In this document: piece after piece, positions 40,960 to 52,700 of the stretch | Layout of the letters: the number at the start of each line of letters is the position of its first letter | Numbering within the stretch: the stretch's first letter is position 1 | NCBI GenBank assembly: GCA_964017065.1 | Contig: OZ024787.1 | Coordinates: 7,392,996 to 7,456,995 of the forward strand | Direction: 5' to 3' | DNA length: 64,000 bases | Origin: Haliclona indistincta | Taxonomy: Eukaryota; Porifera; Demospongiae; Haplosclerida; Chalinidae | Translations under genes and position numbers: made by a program | The notes under the pieces: generated by a model | Seen by the model: the letters and a program-made list of their open reading frames with translations, nothing else | Database searches by the model: none | What the model was told of the DNA's origin: nothing

Positions 40960-43562
40960 TTATGGTAAACTTACGGGGAAGGATGGTCGGGTATTGAGTT
41001 CAACAGGTTGAAGAGCAGCCGGTGTATTCCCAGAGTGCTGGTCTTGATCATACTGTAGTTCATTAACAGTATATTGAATGGAAAGAATACACGTTGTGAC
41101 TGACCTTTTCGGAAGTGGCTGATTTCTGGACGGTAGCGTAATTTACAGGCCTGTGTTCAACTGGAGGAGCAGGAGTGGGAGGGTTAGCAGAGAGTTGTAC
41201 TTGGGTGTAGTGTAGTGTCGGTTTCAGTGACCTGGATGAAGTAGTGCTGGGTGCTCCTGAATCAGAGCTGGTATTTGGTGGAGTGGGTAGAAAATTAGTG
41301 ATTGGCTCCATATAAGTGGGGTCAAGATCATTGTCTACCTGAAACAATAATTATGAGAAGGTCATGCTCATTATTAACATAATCAGAACACGACCACACA
41401 AACAGTTGTGAGTACTACTACAGACCCCATGATAGTCACATACTGTACACAATACATTCAAATGTAGCCAGGATGCTTTGGTGCCAGGACGCTTCAGTAC
41501 TCATGGCAGCGCCATGATGCTTCTGTACACATCCAGGAGCCAGGATGCTGGTTATTCTTACATGTGTTTGTTACATCTCAACATATCTAAAGAAAACAAT
41601 AAACATGAGAACCCACAAGTCACCTTGACAAACCTGGTGGACTCTTGTTCAATATCTGATGCTAGAATTAAAAGTACAAACCAGTTACTATAACAATAAT
41701 AATGATGAATTACTTGGACTGGTCTTGCTATGACAACGCGAATATTTGCGGTTAATGTACAACACCACGGTGATAATGATGATGGTAATCATCACAACAA
41801 GTGTCACACTACCTGTGATCAAGAGTGTAGCAGTGATATCGACTGCAAAAAAAGGAAAAAATAGTTCAACGATGCAAGTAGTGGTTGTACACTCACAAGT
41901 GGGTTCAGGCATGCTGCTGGGAGTGATGTTGATGCTGTTACTGATCATGTCTCCACTCACTGATGGAAATGTCAGGTCTGCAACTTCAACAGCACATGAT
42001 TTGGATGAACAATAAAGTCCCATACCTGACAATGTGTCGACAGGGCTGGAAGCAGTTGCTGCTATGATTGTTATTAGCACATCATGTTCATAAGCAGGAG
42101 CAATGTTGTTAAGGGGATCTTCCAACTGATCGAAAACTCTGGCACGATAATCTCCAGCTGGTAGACCCGTGATGTTGACAGATCCTTTGTTAGATCCACT
42201 CAATCGATCCAATACTCCAGTTGCTACAGTATCACCCTGTTCATTTTGTATCACCGCAACTCCTGGTCCAGTTGAATTGATAGCAAAAGTACACTGTACG
42301 ACAATGGCAGTGAGGTCAGACAGCACATCACAGCTTTGGACATCGTAAGAACCTACAAGTAAAGATGAAATGAGACAATACTATTATACAATTGAACTTG
42401 CTGAAAGATCTGGTCATCATCTCGATTATTCTATCTTCGACATTGATCTTGATGTCACAAACATAACGATGATCCTTTTCAACATAGATTGTGTAGTTCA
42501 ATAAACCAGGTTGTGCAGTAGCAATATCAATGAGCGGAGTCATGTTTGAATTATTTGTAGTTGGTTGAGTCACAGATATCAGTTTTTGATTAGGGCAGAC
42601 ATTGTGGCTAGGCTATAACAAACACTCACCACAACCTGCAGTTTATTCAATACCCAATATACCTGTTGAATTAAAATTGTGAGTGTAGCAATACAGTGAG
42701 TGATATTGTAGCTTGCTACCAAAGGTTGTGACACACTTGTCAGATCATAGTAACCTGTAGAAATGGATCAATATTTGTACCTGTGTTGTGTCTATTATAC
42801 TCACTCACCCCCTGGTGTTCTCTTTATAGCAACAGCACTTTCACCACGCTGTCTAGATGAGAATGCTGTTACATTAATAGTGAAGTACTGACAAAACGGG
42901 AGATCATTTACTGATAGCAGATACTGAGTGTTGGTGGTAGTGTCACTGACGATCACATCACCAGTGTTGTTGTTCACTACAGTCACTATGTAAGAGAGAT
43001 CACCGAGTACACCAGCAGTTACTGGAGGGTTCCATGATACAGTGCTCAACAATGGATTGAACATGAGCCTAGTAACTGGTCCAATGCCTGCATGTACAAT
43101 AACAACCAGCATAACAAGACCACGGTATTGTTCACAAATTACCTGGGAGAACAGTCAAGATTGCATCGCTGCTAGTCACTTCACCAGGATACAATACACA
43201 CTGTACAGTAGTGCCATTGTTCTCTATCGTTGCTGGTACAGTGAGAGAGGACTGCACTTTACCAGAAGATGACACTTGCAAGGGAACAATTCCTCGATTT
43301 GTGATGTTCATGTTAGTAGCAGATAGTTTATCTACTATCCAGACTATGGCAGCACCAGTGCCTGCACAGTGAAACACAGCATCCTCTCCAACTAGTGCAC
43401 TCACTGACACAGGACCTTCTGTGATAGCTACGCAACAGAGAATGACACATTGCACACGAGGCGAATGAATATAGACATGCATCACATACTGGCAGCAGCA
43501 CTAGAAAGTGCGATGAAGATAGCCAGAATACAAACTAGCTTCCGACGGACAGAGATCATCAT
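40960..43562 (-). CDS. Type I Ig/FN3 receptor, copy 2, with two ITIM-like motifs (11 exons)
   Basis: Exons on minus: 43562-43490 (signal peptide), 43427-43143 (Ig; Cys at FHCAG and VQCVL), 43087-42809 (FN3, VSWNPPVTAG), 42754-42663, 42612-42402, 42352-42026 (beta-sandwich domains), 41977-41897, 41842-41714 (TM, TLLITGSVTLVVMITIIII), 41661-41624, 41338-41105 and 41052-40960 (cytoplasmic). The total is 1842 nt, 613 aa, in frame, which strongly supports the model. The intron after 42402 has a GC donor. The 41105-41338 exon encodes YMEPI, then LHYTQV and VNYATV. The last two fit the ITIM consensus (I/V/L/S-x-Y-x-x-I/V/L), with tyrosines 23 residues apart in a proline-rich linker. Known ITIM receptors recruit SHP phosphatases; that is not shown here. 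Confidence 0.85.
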
Positions 43563-44065
43563 TTCAGGCTCAGCAGAATGTCAGGACAAGACTGAGAAGT
43601 TCGCATATTCAGCAACACCAATTGCCGTTCAGTAGCGCCAATAAGCTGTACTGTAGTAGTCTTTATAGACTAGCTAAGGGCTGTACAAATGCTGTCAATC
43701 TGTCACGAGGTATTGTCGAGTATTAGTTCAAAATAATAGCACATTAATTTTGTTCGCGTAATCGTGTACGAGATTGTAATTTTAAAAATTAAAACCCAGC
43801 TGTTGGTGGATATCTCAGTACTAACTTGGATTCTGCAGCTCATCGTTGCATGTTAACTTGCTTGTGGATTGCAGTTGCTAATACTATTAGCAACTGCAAT
43901 CCACAAGCAAGTGAACATTGCATTATACTAGCCCCACCCACTTTTAATAATTATTACTAGCATGCAGCATTAAATGTGGGTGGGGCTAGTATAGTGAATT
44001 TCAGCAACAACACTGGACATAGGGCACACAAACACATGACACACTACTCCTTAATGAAGTCAACA
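43563..44065. other. Intergenic region with inverted repeats
   Basis: There is a near-perfect palindrome at about 43860-43913 (centre near TAATACTATTAGCAACTGC). A second pair of arms is ACTAGCCCCACCCA (about 43928) and TGGGTGGGGCTAGT (about 43978). Otherwise nothing recognised. Confidence 0.55.
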
Positions 44066-44343
44066 TCAATTTGTATTGAATTTGGTTCTTGTGATAATGG
44101 GTCTTGTTCTCATAACCCAGTAGCAGTAAAATGTTGCCAGTAACTGAGTGGAGCAGTGGAACTGAACATTCTCTCCAACCAGTGCACTCACTGACACAGG
44201 CCTAGGACCTTCTGTGATAGCTACACAACAGAGAATGAAATGTTGCACACAAGATGAATGAATATAGACATACTGGCTGTACTTGAAACTGCGATGAAGA
44301 TAGTCAAAATGAAGACTTGCTTCCGACCGACGAAGATCATCAT
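44066..44343 (-). pseudogene. Truncated type I receptor: signal exon and start of Ig exon
   Basis: Exon 44343-44274 encodes a leader (MMIFVGRKQVFILTIFIA) with the usual phase-1 donor. The next exon starts at the normal acceptor (about 44221) with ITEGPRPVSVSALVGENVQF but diverges after about 25 residues and stops at 44066. The remaining exons are absent. It is either a dead gene or could yield a tiny secreted peptide. Confidence 0.65.
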
Positions 44344-44487
44344 TCCAGGCTCAGCTGAGCAGAATGTCAGGACGAGAGAAGTTAGTACATTCGGCAACAC
44401 AATTTGCTGTGGTATATTGTAGCCTTTGTCTCAAGGGCTGTACAAGTGCTACGAATAGATATGTAACACTGGGTAGCTCAAAATAGC

Positions 44488-45235
44488 ATAGATAAATACC
44501 CCATGTACAGGATTGGAAAAAGCTCACGTGAGCAAATGCCCTAATACATGTCCGCGTTCGGGTTATTAGCGCCTATGTTGGTCTTGACCTCCAGCTAGAT
44601 CGCCGCCAAAGAGGCAAAATACGGCTATTTCAGGCACCCAGGAACACTTTCGCTGGAGAGAAGCTCAGAGAACGTTGATAGATATGCCAGCTATCGTTTG
44701 GCAGTGCGTTAAATTGTGCTGGAGGCTTCACCGCAGCTGAATTGTCCTAGTCGCCGACGATCGCCGTTTCCACAGCTTAGTGTGGGACTAGAAGTCTCTT
44801 AGAAAAACAGCTACCCAAGTAAAAACACTGCTAGGATAACCATGTGGCATCGGTGCGATAGGATAACAGCCACATTAGCCGTTTGAACGTAGTTTGAGGA
44901 GCGTTTTGCTTGGTTTTACGCCTTGGCTGAGGTCGTAGATATGCTGTTTCTGTGGGACTGTAACTGTCCGAGTATACTTCTGTGCTCAGTTCTATTTATA
45001 CAGTTGGAAAGCCTGGTTCTTTGCGCGTTCGGTAACAGTACTATGATGAGTATAGCTATCTTAGTCTTGGAGTACTGCAAGCACAAACATGGCCAAGTAC
45101 GCGGGTTTTGTACAATTTTGACAAAAAAGTAACGACGTGGACAAGTTCAGAGTAATTCAGCCCGAACACGGAGTGCCCGCGCTAATGTGCAAAAATTTCA
45201 CTGTTTCCAATCCTGTACATGGGGTATTTATCTAT
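44488..45235. mobile_element. 748-bp element with 32-bp perfect terminal inverted repeats
   Basis: The left end ATAGATAAATACCCCATGTA and onward to GGATTGGAAA at 44519 is mirrored exactly at 45204-45235. TA dinucleotides occur just inside both ends, so the true ends may be GATAAATACC with a TA target duplication as in Tc1/mariner-type elements. There is no transposase; a 69-codon frame at 44923-45132 is unrecognised. Confidence 0.75.
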
Positions 45236-45369
45236 GAAAATAGTAAGCACATTAATTTTTTCGTGTACAGTCATGTGATAGTCATTGAAAAGTGAGGAAG
45301 AACTTACATGCTGGTCCAGGCGGCATGACACTGGGAGTGATGCTAATGCTGTTAGTAAATGACTCGTTG

Positions 45370-46232
45370 CTTGCTTGGATAACTTCAGCCGGCCTCTCTG
45401 TCAACCTGGCTAAGAGCACGCTTCTCCTCATCTCACGTATGAGATCCAAGCCTAGTCTTTCTATTCTCTTAAATTCCACTCCTGTTCCTATATCTGATTC
45501 GGTGAAGTATTTGGGAGTCACTATATCTAGCGACCTGACTTGGAACCGGCATGTCTCTAATATCTGCCTCTCTGCCAGCCAGTGCCAGGAAAAGGCTTGG
45601 TTTGCTCTACAGGACATTCAGCCAATGTGACAAGCAATCTTTGTCTCGATTATACAAATCTCTCATTTTGCCTAAGCTTGACTATGTTGTGGTGTTTGGG
45701 ATCCCTCTACGTCAGTCCTTAGAAACAAATTGGAGTCCACAAACAAATTTGCTGCTAAGATCTGCACTAAGCGTTGGTCCAGCCCTTCTCCTTTGTCTCA
45801 CCTTGGTTGGTCTGACTTAGCTACTCGTCGTAAGATCCAAAAAGTGTTGCTCTGTCACAGGATTCTAAGGAATCAATCTATAATTCTGCCGTCTGCCTAT
45901 TTCTTTTCTCCTCCCGTGAGTAATACTCGTTCTTCTACCCTCAAACACGCCGTCTCTATCCCATTTGCAAGAACTAAATCATTTCAATCTTCCTTTTTTG
46001 TTTCTGTATGTCATTTGTGGAACAGTCTTCCTTTCAATATCACCTTATTGTCTTATAATCGTTTGTTTAAGTTGTCTGTTACTCGGTTTTTTAATTAGTC
46101 GTATTTTTCTTGCCACCTGTATTTTGTAGTTTTACTTCTGGACAGTCTTATTCATTAGCATTAAGTTGTTATTTGTTCTGTTCCTTGCTCTGCTAAATTC
46201 TATTAAAGAAAAAAAACAAAAAAAACAACTCT
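45370..46232 (+). mobile_element. 5'-truncated LINE (non-LTR retrotransposon) 3' end
   Basis: It encodes the C-terminal part of a LINE reverse transcriptase (SVKYLGVTISSDLTWNRHVS, then LSRLYKSLILPKLDYV, then a C-terminal domain ending SVCHLWNSLPFNITLLSYN), in three frames because of two frameshifts. It ends in an A-rich tail at about 46203-46230. The class is CR1/Jockey-like by motif. It inserted into the type I pseudogene. Confidence 0.8.
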
Positions 46233-46507
46233 TTGTAGCCCAGGCGACCGTAAGATCAAAGGTGCCGCTCGGTGGTTATATCTCGTATACCATAGGAAAT
46301 ACGTGTATTTTCCAGGAAGTGATGTCACATGCAACACCGTAGCAACAAGATGGCATCGTCGAAAAACGCACGCAAGATTACACTGCCGTCTTTCAGCAAC
46401 ACGCTGTCATTCGCCTCTGGTGACTTCTATGGAGGCTCTACTACCTTGAGCACTTCGTTTAATAACCATAAAAGCAGCTTTTTGGGCTACAAAATGGTTA
46501 ACCCATG

Positions 46508-46780
46508 CAGTGGCGGATCTGAGTCTGAATTGATGCCTGGGCAGAAACATAAAGGGGGTCTGGGGGTTCTCCCCCAGGTAAATTTTTATAATTGGAGCTC
46601 TAAAACGTATAGTTTTGGTAACTTCTGGGAGGAAATCATTATAGCCAGCTATTAATTTGCACAGCACACGTGTTAAATCAACAATGAATATTATTATTAT
46701 TAATTTTTATGAATATAATTAAACTTCAGTTTGATGCCCGGGCAAATGCCCGGGTTTGCCCGTGTGCAGATCCGCCACTG
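46508..46780. mobile_element. hAT-like MITE with 8-bp TSD AACCCATG
   Basis: Ends are CAGTGGCGGATCTG and CAGATCCGCCACTG, an exact 14-bp inverted repeat. AACCCATG flanks both sides (46500-46507, 46781-46788). An 8-bp target duplication with CAGTGGCG ends is characteristic of hAT elements. Within the 273 bp there is no transposase. Confidence 0.88.
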
Positions 46781-46915
46781 AACCCATGGCACCTCGGCTG
46801 TACGCGATATAACCTCGGGGGTTAATTTTACTGCCCTCGTGCGCTTCGCGCCCTCGGGCGGTCAAATTAACCCCCTCGGTTATATCGCGTACCGCCTCGG
46901 TTGCCATGGGTTAAC
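46781..46915. repeat. GC-rich palindrome
   Basis: Arms AACCCATGGCACCTCGGC...ATATAACC and GGTTATATCGCG...GCCATGGGTT flank a smaller inner hairpin (GCCCTCGTGCGC...GCGCCCTCGGGC). Related sequence at about 46240-46505 (TCGGTGGTTATATC, ATGGTTAACCCATG) suggests a larger palindromic element into which the MITE inserted. Confidence 0.65.
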
Positions 46916-47609
46916 CGATACATATACTCACTGATGAAAATGTCATTAGAATGATGATCACATCATAAAGTGTTGACAGGGATGGCTGCAGTTGTAGCTA
47001 ATATGATAGCTAACAACTCATTGTGAACATATGCAGGATCTCTGTTGTCAATGTGATCTTCCAACTGATCAAACTCTCTCACATGATAATTCCCAACTGA
47101 TAGACCAGTGATGTTGACCGATCCTTCATTATTACCACTCAATTGATGCCGTGTTTTGACCCTGTTCATATTGTATCACTGCTACACCTGGTCCAGTTGA
47201 ACTGTACACTCCACTAGTATGGAAGTGATATCAGAATGAACATCACAATGTTGGACATCATAGGAACCTGTATAGGTGTGTAGGAAGGAAATCAACTTTA
47301 TTATTAAATAAATGAACTTACTGAAAATTAAAGAACTGTCATCATTTCGATGTTTGTATTACCAATTGCAATGCGATGACTGATTGTTCTTTTCGATGAA
47401 GATTGTAGAGTTCACTAGACCAGGTTGTGAAATAGTCACAACAGTGTGTGTGGTCTTGTTTGAGCTGTTTCTCATTGGGTAAGTCACAGATGACAATTCT
47501 TGATCAGGACAAATGGTAAAGCTCTGCTAAAACAAATGATCTGCGATGGACACAAGGTTGTATCTTGATTGCAGCACCTTGAGTGATATTGTAGTTGGCT
47601 ACCACAGGT

Positions 47610-47905
47610 CAGGCCCGGCGGAAGCAAATTTTCATTGGACCGGCAGCTCATTAATATTCATATTTATTGCGTATGACTCCGCCCCTTTCCAATTATTTTG
47701 TTGAATGTTTTGGTCGCGTGTGACGAGAGTCTCAGTCGGTCTCTGTCTACGAAACAAGTTTATTGACTAACTCGATAAACACTGAGTGAATCAACACGCA
47801 GCTCAAAGTGATTTTTGTAGGCGTGTGCAATGAATTATTAATCAGCTTTGCCGAAATGTTGGTCCGGCGGTTGCCGGGTCTGCCGGGCCTGTTCCGCCGC
47901 CCCTG
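47610..47905. mobile_element. hAT-like MITE, 5-bp TSD CAGGT
   Basis: It starts CAGGCCCGGCGGAA and ends TTCCGCCGCCCCTG, imperfect inverted repeats. CAGGT lies at 47605-47609 and 47906-47910. The uninterrupted target is seen in type I copy 1 near 28280 (CTACCACAGGCTGAGACAC), so it inserted into coding exon 4 of the pseudogene. 296 bp, no transposase. Confidence 0.78.
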
Positions 47906-48808
47906 CAGGTTGAGACACACTTGCTAGATCATAATAGTCTAGGGAACATATTTTTAATTTAGTGTATAAGCATAAGCCAGGCTTCCTGCAATGCTGAAGT
48001 AGAAATTGTAAAATGCTTCCAATGTGTTTAATAATTATTATCACTTCAATATTTTCGCTTACAGGAAACTGGCCTATTATTGCACTGTCACCATAATTTA
48101 TGGTCACATTAGTATGTAGTTTTGATATGGCTGAATGACGATCACTGATAGCAGACACTGAGTGTTGGTGGTAGGTGGTAGTGTCACTAACGATCACATC
48201 ACCAGTGTTGTTGTTCACTACAGTCACTATGTAAGAGAGATCACTGAGTACACCAGCAGTTACTGGAGGATCCCATAGTAGAGTGTTGAATGAAGGATTG
48301 AATCTGACATTAGTGACTTCCATAGTACCAATACCTGTATGATAGTAATATGAGATAATTAGTCTACTAGTATTGTTCACAACTCACCAGAGAGAACAGT
48401 CAGGATACCAGTGTTACTAGTCACTTCACCAGGATACAATACGTATACACACTTTACAGTAGTGCCATTGTTCTCTATCGTTGCTGGTACAGTGAGAGAT
48501 GACTGTATCGTGCCTGAAGCTGTCACTGGAGAGGTATGAAAAATGGCTCGATCTGTGATTCTGATGTCATTAGCAAATAAATCATCAACTTTCCACGCTA
48601 TGGCATCAGCACCAATGGCAGCACAGTGGAACTGAGTATTCTCTCCAATCAGTGCACTTACTGACACAGGACCCTCTGTGATAGCTACAAAATGAAACAT
48701 AATGTAAATAGCATAAAGAAGCATTGTTTTCAACATACTGGCAGCACAAGCAGTTGTGATCAAGATAATCAAAATAAAAACTTGCTTCTGACAGACAAAG
48801 AACGTCAT

Positions 48809-49701
48809 TTTAGCAGATTGCCAGTACAAGTTCTGGATCAGAGAAGCAACGTAACAACCGTCACATAGTACTTGAACTATAAAGCTCTCGTGAAATGGTT
48901 TTATTGCGCATTTTCGTGCGGGCCAATGTGAAGCTGCAAAGGCGGGGCTCGTGATGTAATAACGTGGGCGGGCTGATCCGTTCCACGTGTGACAAGGTGT
49001 GCCTTATCAGAATCCTCCATGGTCGTTCCTCTTCATCATTCTTGTCCATGAAATATTGCTTAGCCTCTCTCACCTCCTAATTTTTACAACATATGCAATT
49101 TCTTTATAGTTTGCTCAAAGTCACAGATGCTGCAATGCACGAGGTGATTGAATATAGCTAGACTGAGCTACATCATTGTATAGTGTACCATATTGAGGTA
49201 ATATTTGTGGGAATTGTCTTGTGCAGTTTCAATCTAAAATCGCTGGTTTTGCTTGTGGGAATAAAGTTTTACATCTCTCTTTTATGTACATGTATAATGT
49301 ATTTTCTCTCTATCCCTCCTTTCTTTCTCCCTTTGTCATCTCTTAGGTGTTTATTACAGCCATCAAGCAGTATTTGTATGTTGCTCTCTCTAAGAACGGC
49401 GTGTCTAGCATATCTGAAATATTTGAGCTGTCACTGTCTTAGCCTCGCCTCCAGTCCACACCCTTCAGTTAGTGGACTGGAGGCGAGGCTATCACTGTCT
49501 ACGCTCCTTACTCTGTTCTCACCCTCACCTCAAGATGCACAGCAGCAGTACATTTTTGTATGTCACATAATTATGTGTATTGCTAATCAAATCAAAATGA
49601 AAATTTTCAATATGATCATGATCAGTATCATCACAGATTTTAGATAAGATTTTGATCACAACATCAAATTTTTACTTCGGGTGAGTTTTTATCTCTAACT
49701 A
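48809..49701. other. Intergenic region homologous to 29131-30577
   Basis: Sequence upstream of the type I pseudogene and downstream of type II copy 2. It matches the corresponding interval between type I copy 1 and type II copy 1 but lacks the ETPEQ-repeat remnant. It contains a 52-bp hairpin insertion (49440-49491). No gene supported; the 154-codon frame at 49183-49647 is low-complexity. Confidence 0.6.
49440..49491. mobile_element. 52-bp hairpin insertion with 9-bp TSD
   Basis: A perfect 20-bp inverted repeat (TAGCCTCGCCTCC... / ...GGAGGCGAGGCTA) surrounds a 12-nt loop. TCACTGTCT is duplicated on both sides (49431-49439 and 49492-49500). The empty site exists in the paralogous sequence near 30356 (GAGCTGTCACTG). 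Confidence 0.85.
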
Positions 49702-52700
49702 TTAAACTTCCGTATGCACAGTTTTCAATCCATCTGAGTATGCCGCACAGTCTTCTAGTTCAAATGTCTCATAAGCAGGATTGTCATGAGTAGTTAGTCG
49801 TGGTGGTGGAAGTTGAGGAGGACTTGAGGGTTCAGCGTAGTCATAGACATGATTCTCTTGTCTGCTAGTCTTCTTAAAATGCTTACGATATAATACAGCT
49901 GACAGTATAGCTGGAATTACAGTGAACAAGACAATTCCAATTATTGCTCCAGCTGTAGATAAATAAATTAGCTATTACAAATTTACAGTGACAACTTCAG
50001 ACAAACCGGCACATGAATTTTTGATGATATGCACTGCATATCCCTCAGTGGACATTATTAGCTGACTTTGACTTACCAGTTATAAATCCAACATAGCTAA
50101 TTTTATCAGCTGTGAATACTCCTGTACAGATAGTAAAATGCATATGAAAATTATCATTTAGATTGGATAGTAAGAGTACAAGAAATTAAAAAGATTTCTA
50201 TCGAAATCAAAAGGATGTAGTGATGAAGAAATCTACCACTGGTTCACAATGTAAACCAACAAGGAACAAGCATAGAATGGTAACACGATTGACTTGCTAA
50301 CAGACCATAGATCCCTACATCAGTGGCTGCTATGGCCAGACTATAGCTAGTTAAGCTATTTACTGTTGACTGACACTTTGAATAGAATTCAGCTTGTGAC
50401 AAAATATTGATCTTATGTACAGCCACTGATGTAGGGATCTATGGTCTGTTAGCAAGTCAATCGTGTTACCATTCTATGCTTGTTCCTTGTTGGTTTACAT
50501 TGTGAACCAGTGGTAGATTTCTTCATCACTACATCCTTTTGATTTCGATAGAAATCTTTTTAATTTCTTGTTTGTGTCCTTTTTTCTTTTTAGTGAAGTG
50601 CAGTTCAATAGCATGCATGTACGGAGAAGTCTTTGTTTCCACCATTAGTTTAGTATTCCTGTTGTTGATGGCTTTTCTTAAACTTGTAGCTAAAATTGTT
50701 AAGCTGTACGTATATCAGGTCTGCCTAGTCGCCTAAGCATGCATGCAGTGCATACGAGCCCCGCCCACACTTGTTTGTAGACCTACAGTGTCCTACACGG
50801 CGGTTATATATAATGCAAGTGCAGAATGGCGATCCTACACGAGCTTAACGTTCTTCGAAGACTCCAGACAAATGCCGGGTGTGTGTTAGCCGTGATAGTG
50901 ATCCACACGGCGCAGCGATACTTTAGCTGCTAGGTCACGTGCGCTACCCATTGCTTGGTCACGTGCGTATTGCGCAATCACAATAATGGCGTCTAACACT
51001 AAGCTGACAATGGATCACGATCGAGAAATCGCGAAACTTAGATCGCCGTTACGCTAAAAACAAAGCTCAAAAGGCACATGCCAGGAGAATTTCACGACTG
51101 TTCGTGGATGTTTTGGTCTCGGCACTGCTCGCGTAAAGGCGCTAGGCGAGTGGAAGGAAGGAAGGAAGGAAGGAAGGAAGGAAGGAAGGAAGGAAGGAAG
51201 GAAGGAAGGAAGGAAGGAAGGAAGGAAGGAAGGAAGGAAGGAAGGAAGGAAGGAAGGAAGGAAGGAAGGAAGGAAGGAAGGAAGGAAGGAAGGAAGGAAG
51301 GAAGGAAGGAAGGAAGGAAGGAAGGAAGGAAGGAAGGAAGGAAGGAAGGAAGGAAGGAAGGAAGGAAGGAAGGAAGGAAGGAAGGAAGGAAGGAAGGAAG
51401 GAAGGAAGGAAGGAAGGAAGGAAGGAAGGAAGGAAGGAAGGAAGGAAGGAAGGAAGGAAGGAAGGAAGGAAGGAAGGAAGGAAGGAAGGAAGGAAGGAAG
51501 GAAGGAAGGAAGGAAGGAAGGAAGGAAGGAAGGAAGGAAGGAAGGAAGGAAGGAAGGAAGGAAGGAAGGAAGGAAGGAAGGAAGGAAGGAAGGAAGGAAG
51601 GAAGGAAGGAAGGAAGGAAGGAAGGAAGGAAGGAAGGAAGGAAGGAAGGAAGGAAGGAAGGAAGGAAGGAAGGAAGGAAGGAAGGAAGGAAGGAAGGAAG
51701 GAAGGAAGGAAGGAAGGAAGGAAGGAAGGAAGGAAGGAAGGAAGGAAGGAAGGAAGGAAGGAAGGAAGGAAGGAAGGAAGGAAGGAAGGAAGGAAGGAAG
51801 GAAGGAAGGAAGGAAGGAAGGAAGGAAGGAAGGAAGGAAGGAAGGAAGGAAGGAAGGAAGGAAGGAAGGAAGGAAGGAAGGAAGGAAGGAAGGAAGGAAG
51901 GAAGGAAGGAAGGAAGGAAGGAAGGAAGGAAGGAAGGAAGGAAGGAAGGAAGGAAGGAAGGAAGGAAGGAAGGAAGGAAGGAAGGAAGGAAGGAAGGAAG
52001 GAAGGAAGGAAGGAAGGAAGGAAGGAAGGAAGGAAGGAAGGAAGGAAGGAAGGAAGGAAGGAAGGAAGGAAGGAAGGAAGGAAGGAAGGAAGGAAGGAAG
52101 GAAGGAAGGAAGGAAGGAAGGAAGGAAGGAAGGAAGGAAGGAAGGAAGGAAGGAAGGAAGGAAGGAAGGAAGGAAGGAAGGAAGGAAGGAAGGAAGGAAG
52201 GAAGGAAGGAAGGAAGGAAGGAAGGAAGGAAGGAAGGAAGGAAGGAAGGAAGGAAGGAAGGAAGGAAGGAAGGAAGGAAGGAAGGAAGGAAGGAAGGAAG
52301 GAAGGAAGGAAGGAAGGAAGGAAGGAAGGAAGGAAGGAAGGAAGGAAGGAAGGAAGGAAGGAAGGAAGGAAGGAAGGAAGGAAGGAAGGAAGGAAGGAAG
52401 GAAGGAAGAAAGAAAGAAAGCAGGAAGCAACAAGCTGGTGAGACCGGTGAACAGTACATTCTGGCTCTCTACGCTCATGCAGCAAAGTGCGGCTACACAG
52501 ACCAGACGCAAAAGGAGAGAGATATCCGTGACCGTCTCGTGGTTGGAATTCGCGACACACAGTTGTCAAGAAGGATGCAACTAGACCCCAGGCTGGCGTT
52601 GGACAACGCGAAGAAGCATGTACTCCAGACAGAGGCTGTGCAAGAGACGCACAAGAAACTCGCTGCGGGTGACAGTCGCGACAATCCTGTGGAGGTTGAC

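Larger units (their letters stand above)
45300..48808 (-). pseudogene. Type I receptor pseudogene, broken by three mobile insertions
   Basis: Exon 1 (48808-48739) and the Ig exon (48684-48388) are intact and nearly identical to type I copy 1. The FN3 exon (from 48333) is frameshifted by a short duplication (GGTGGTAGGTGGTAG). The fourth exon is split by a hAT-like insertion (47610-47905). The exon around 47340-47525 is damaged. The one at about 46970-47270 carries a stop and a frame change. The 5' part of the juxtamembrane exon (45310-45370; SFTNSISITPSVMPPGPAC) is replaced by a LINE. No TM exon remains. Transcription of an Ig-only product from the intact 5' end is possible. Confidence 0.75.

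Noticed and set aside
49183..49647. 154-codon hydrophobic plus-strand frame
   Set aside because: Spans low-complexity pyrimidine-rich sequence and the 52-bp hairpin; the homologous interval at 30.2-30.5 kb does not keep the frame.
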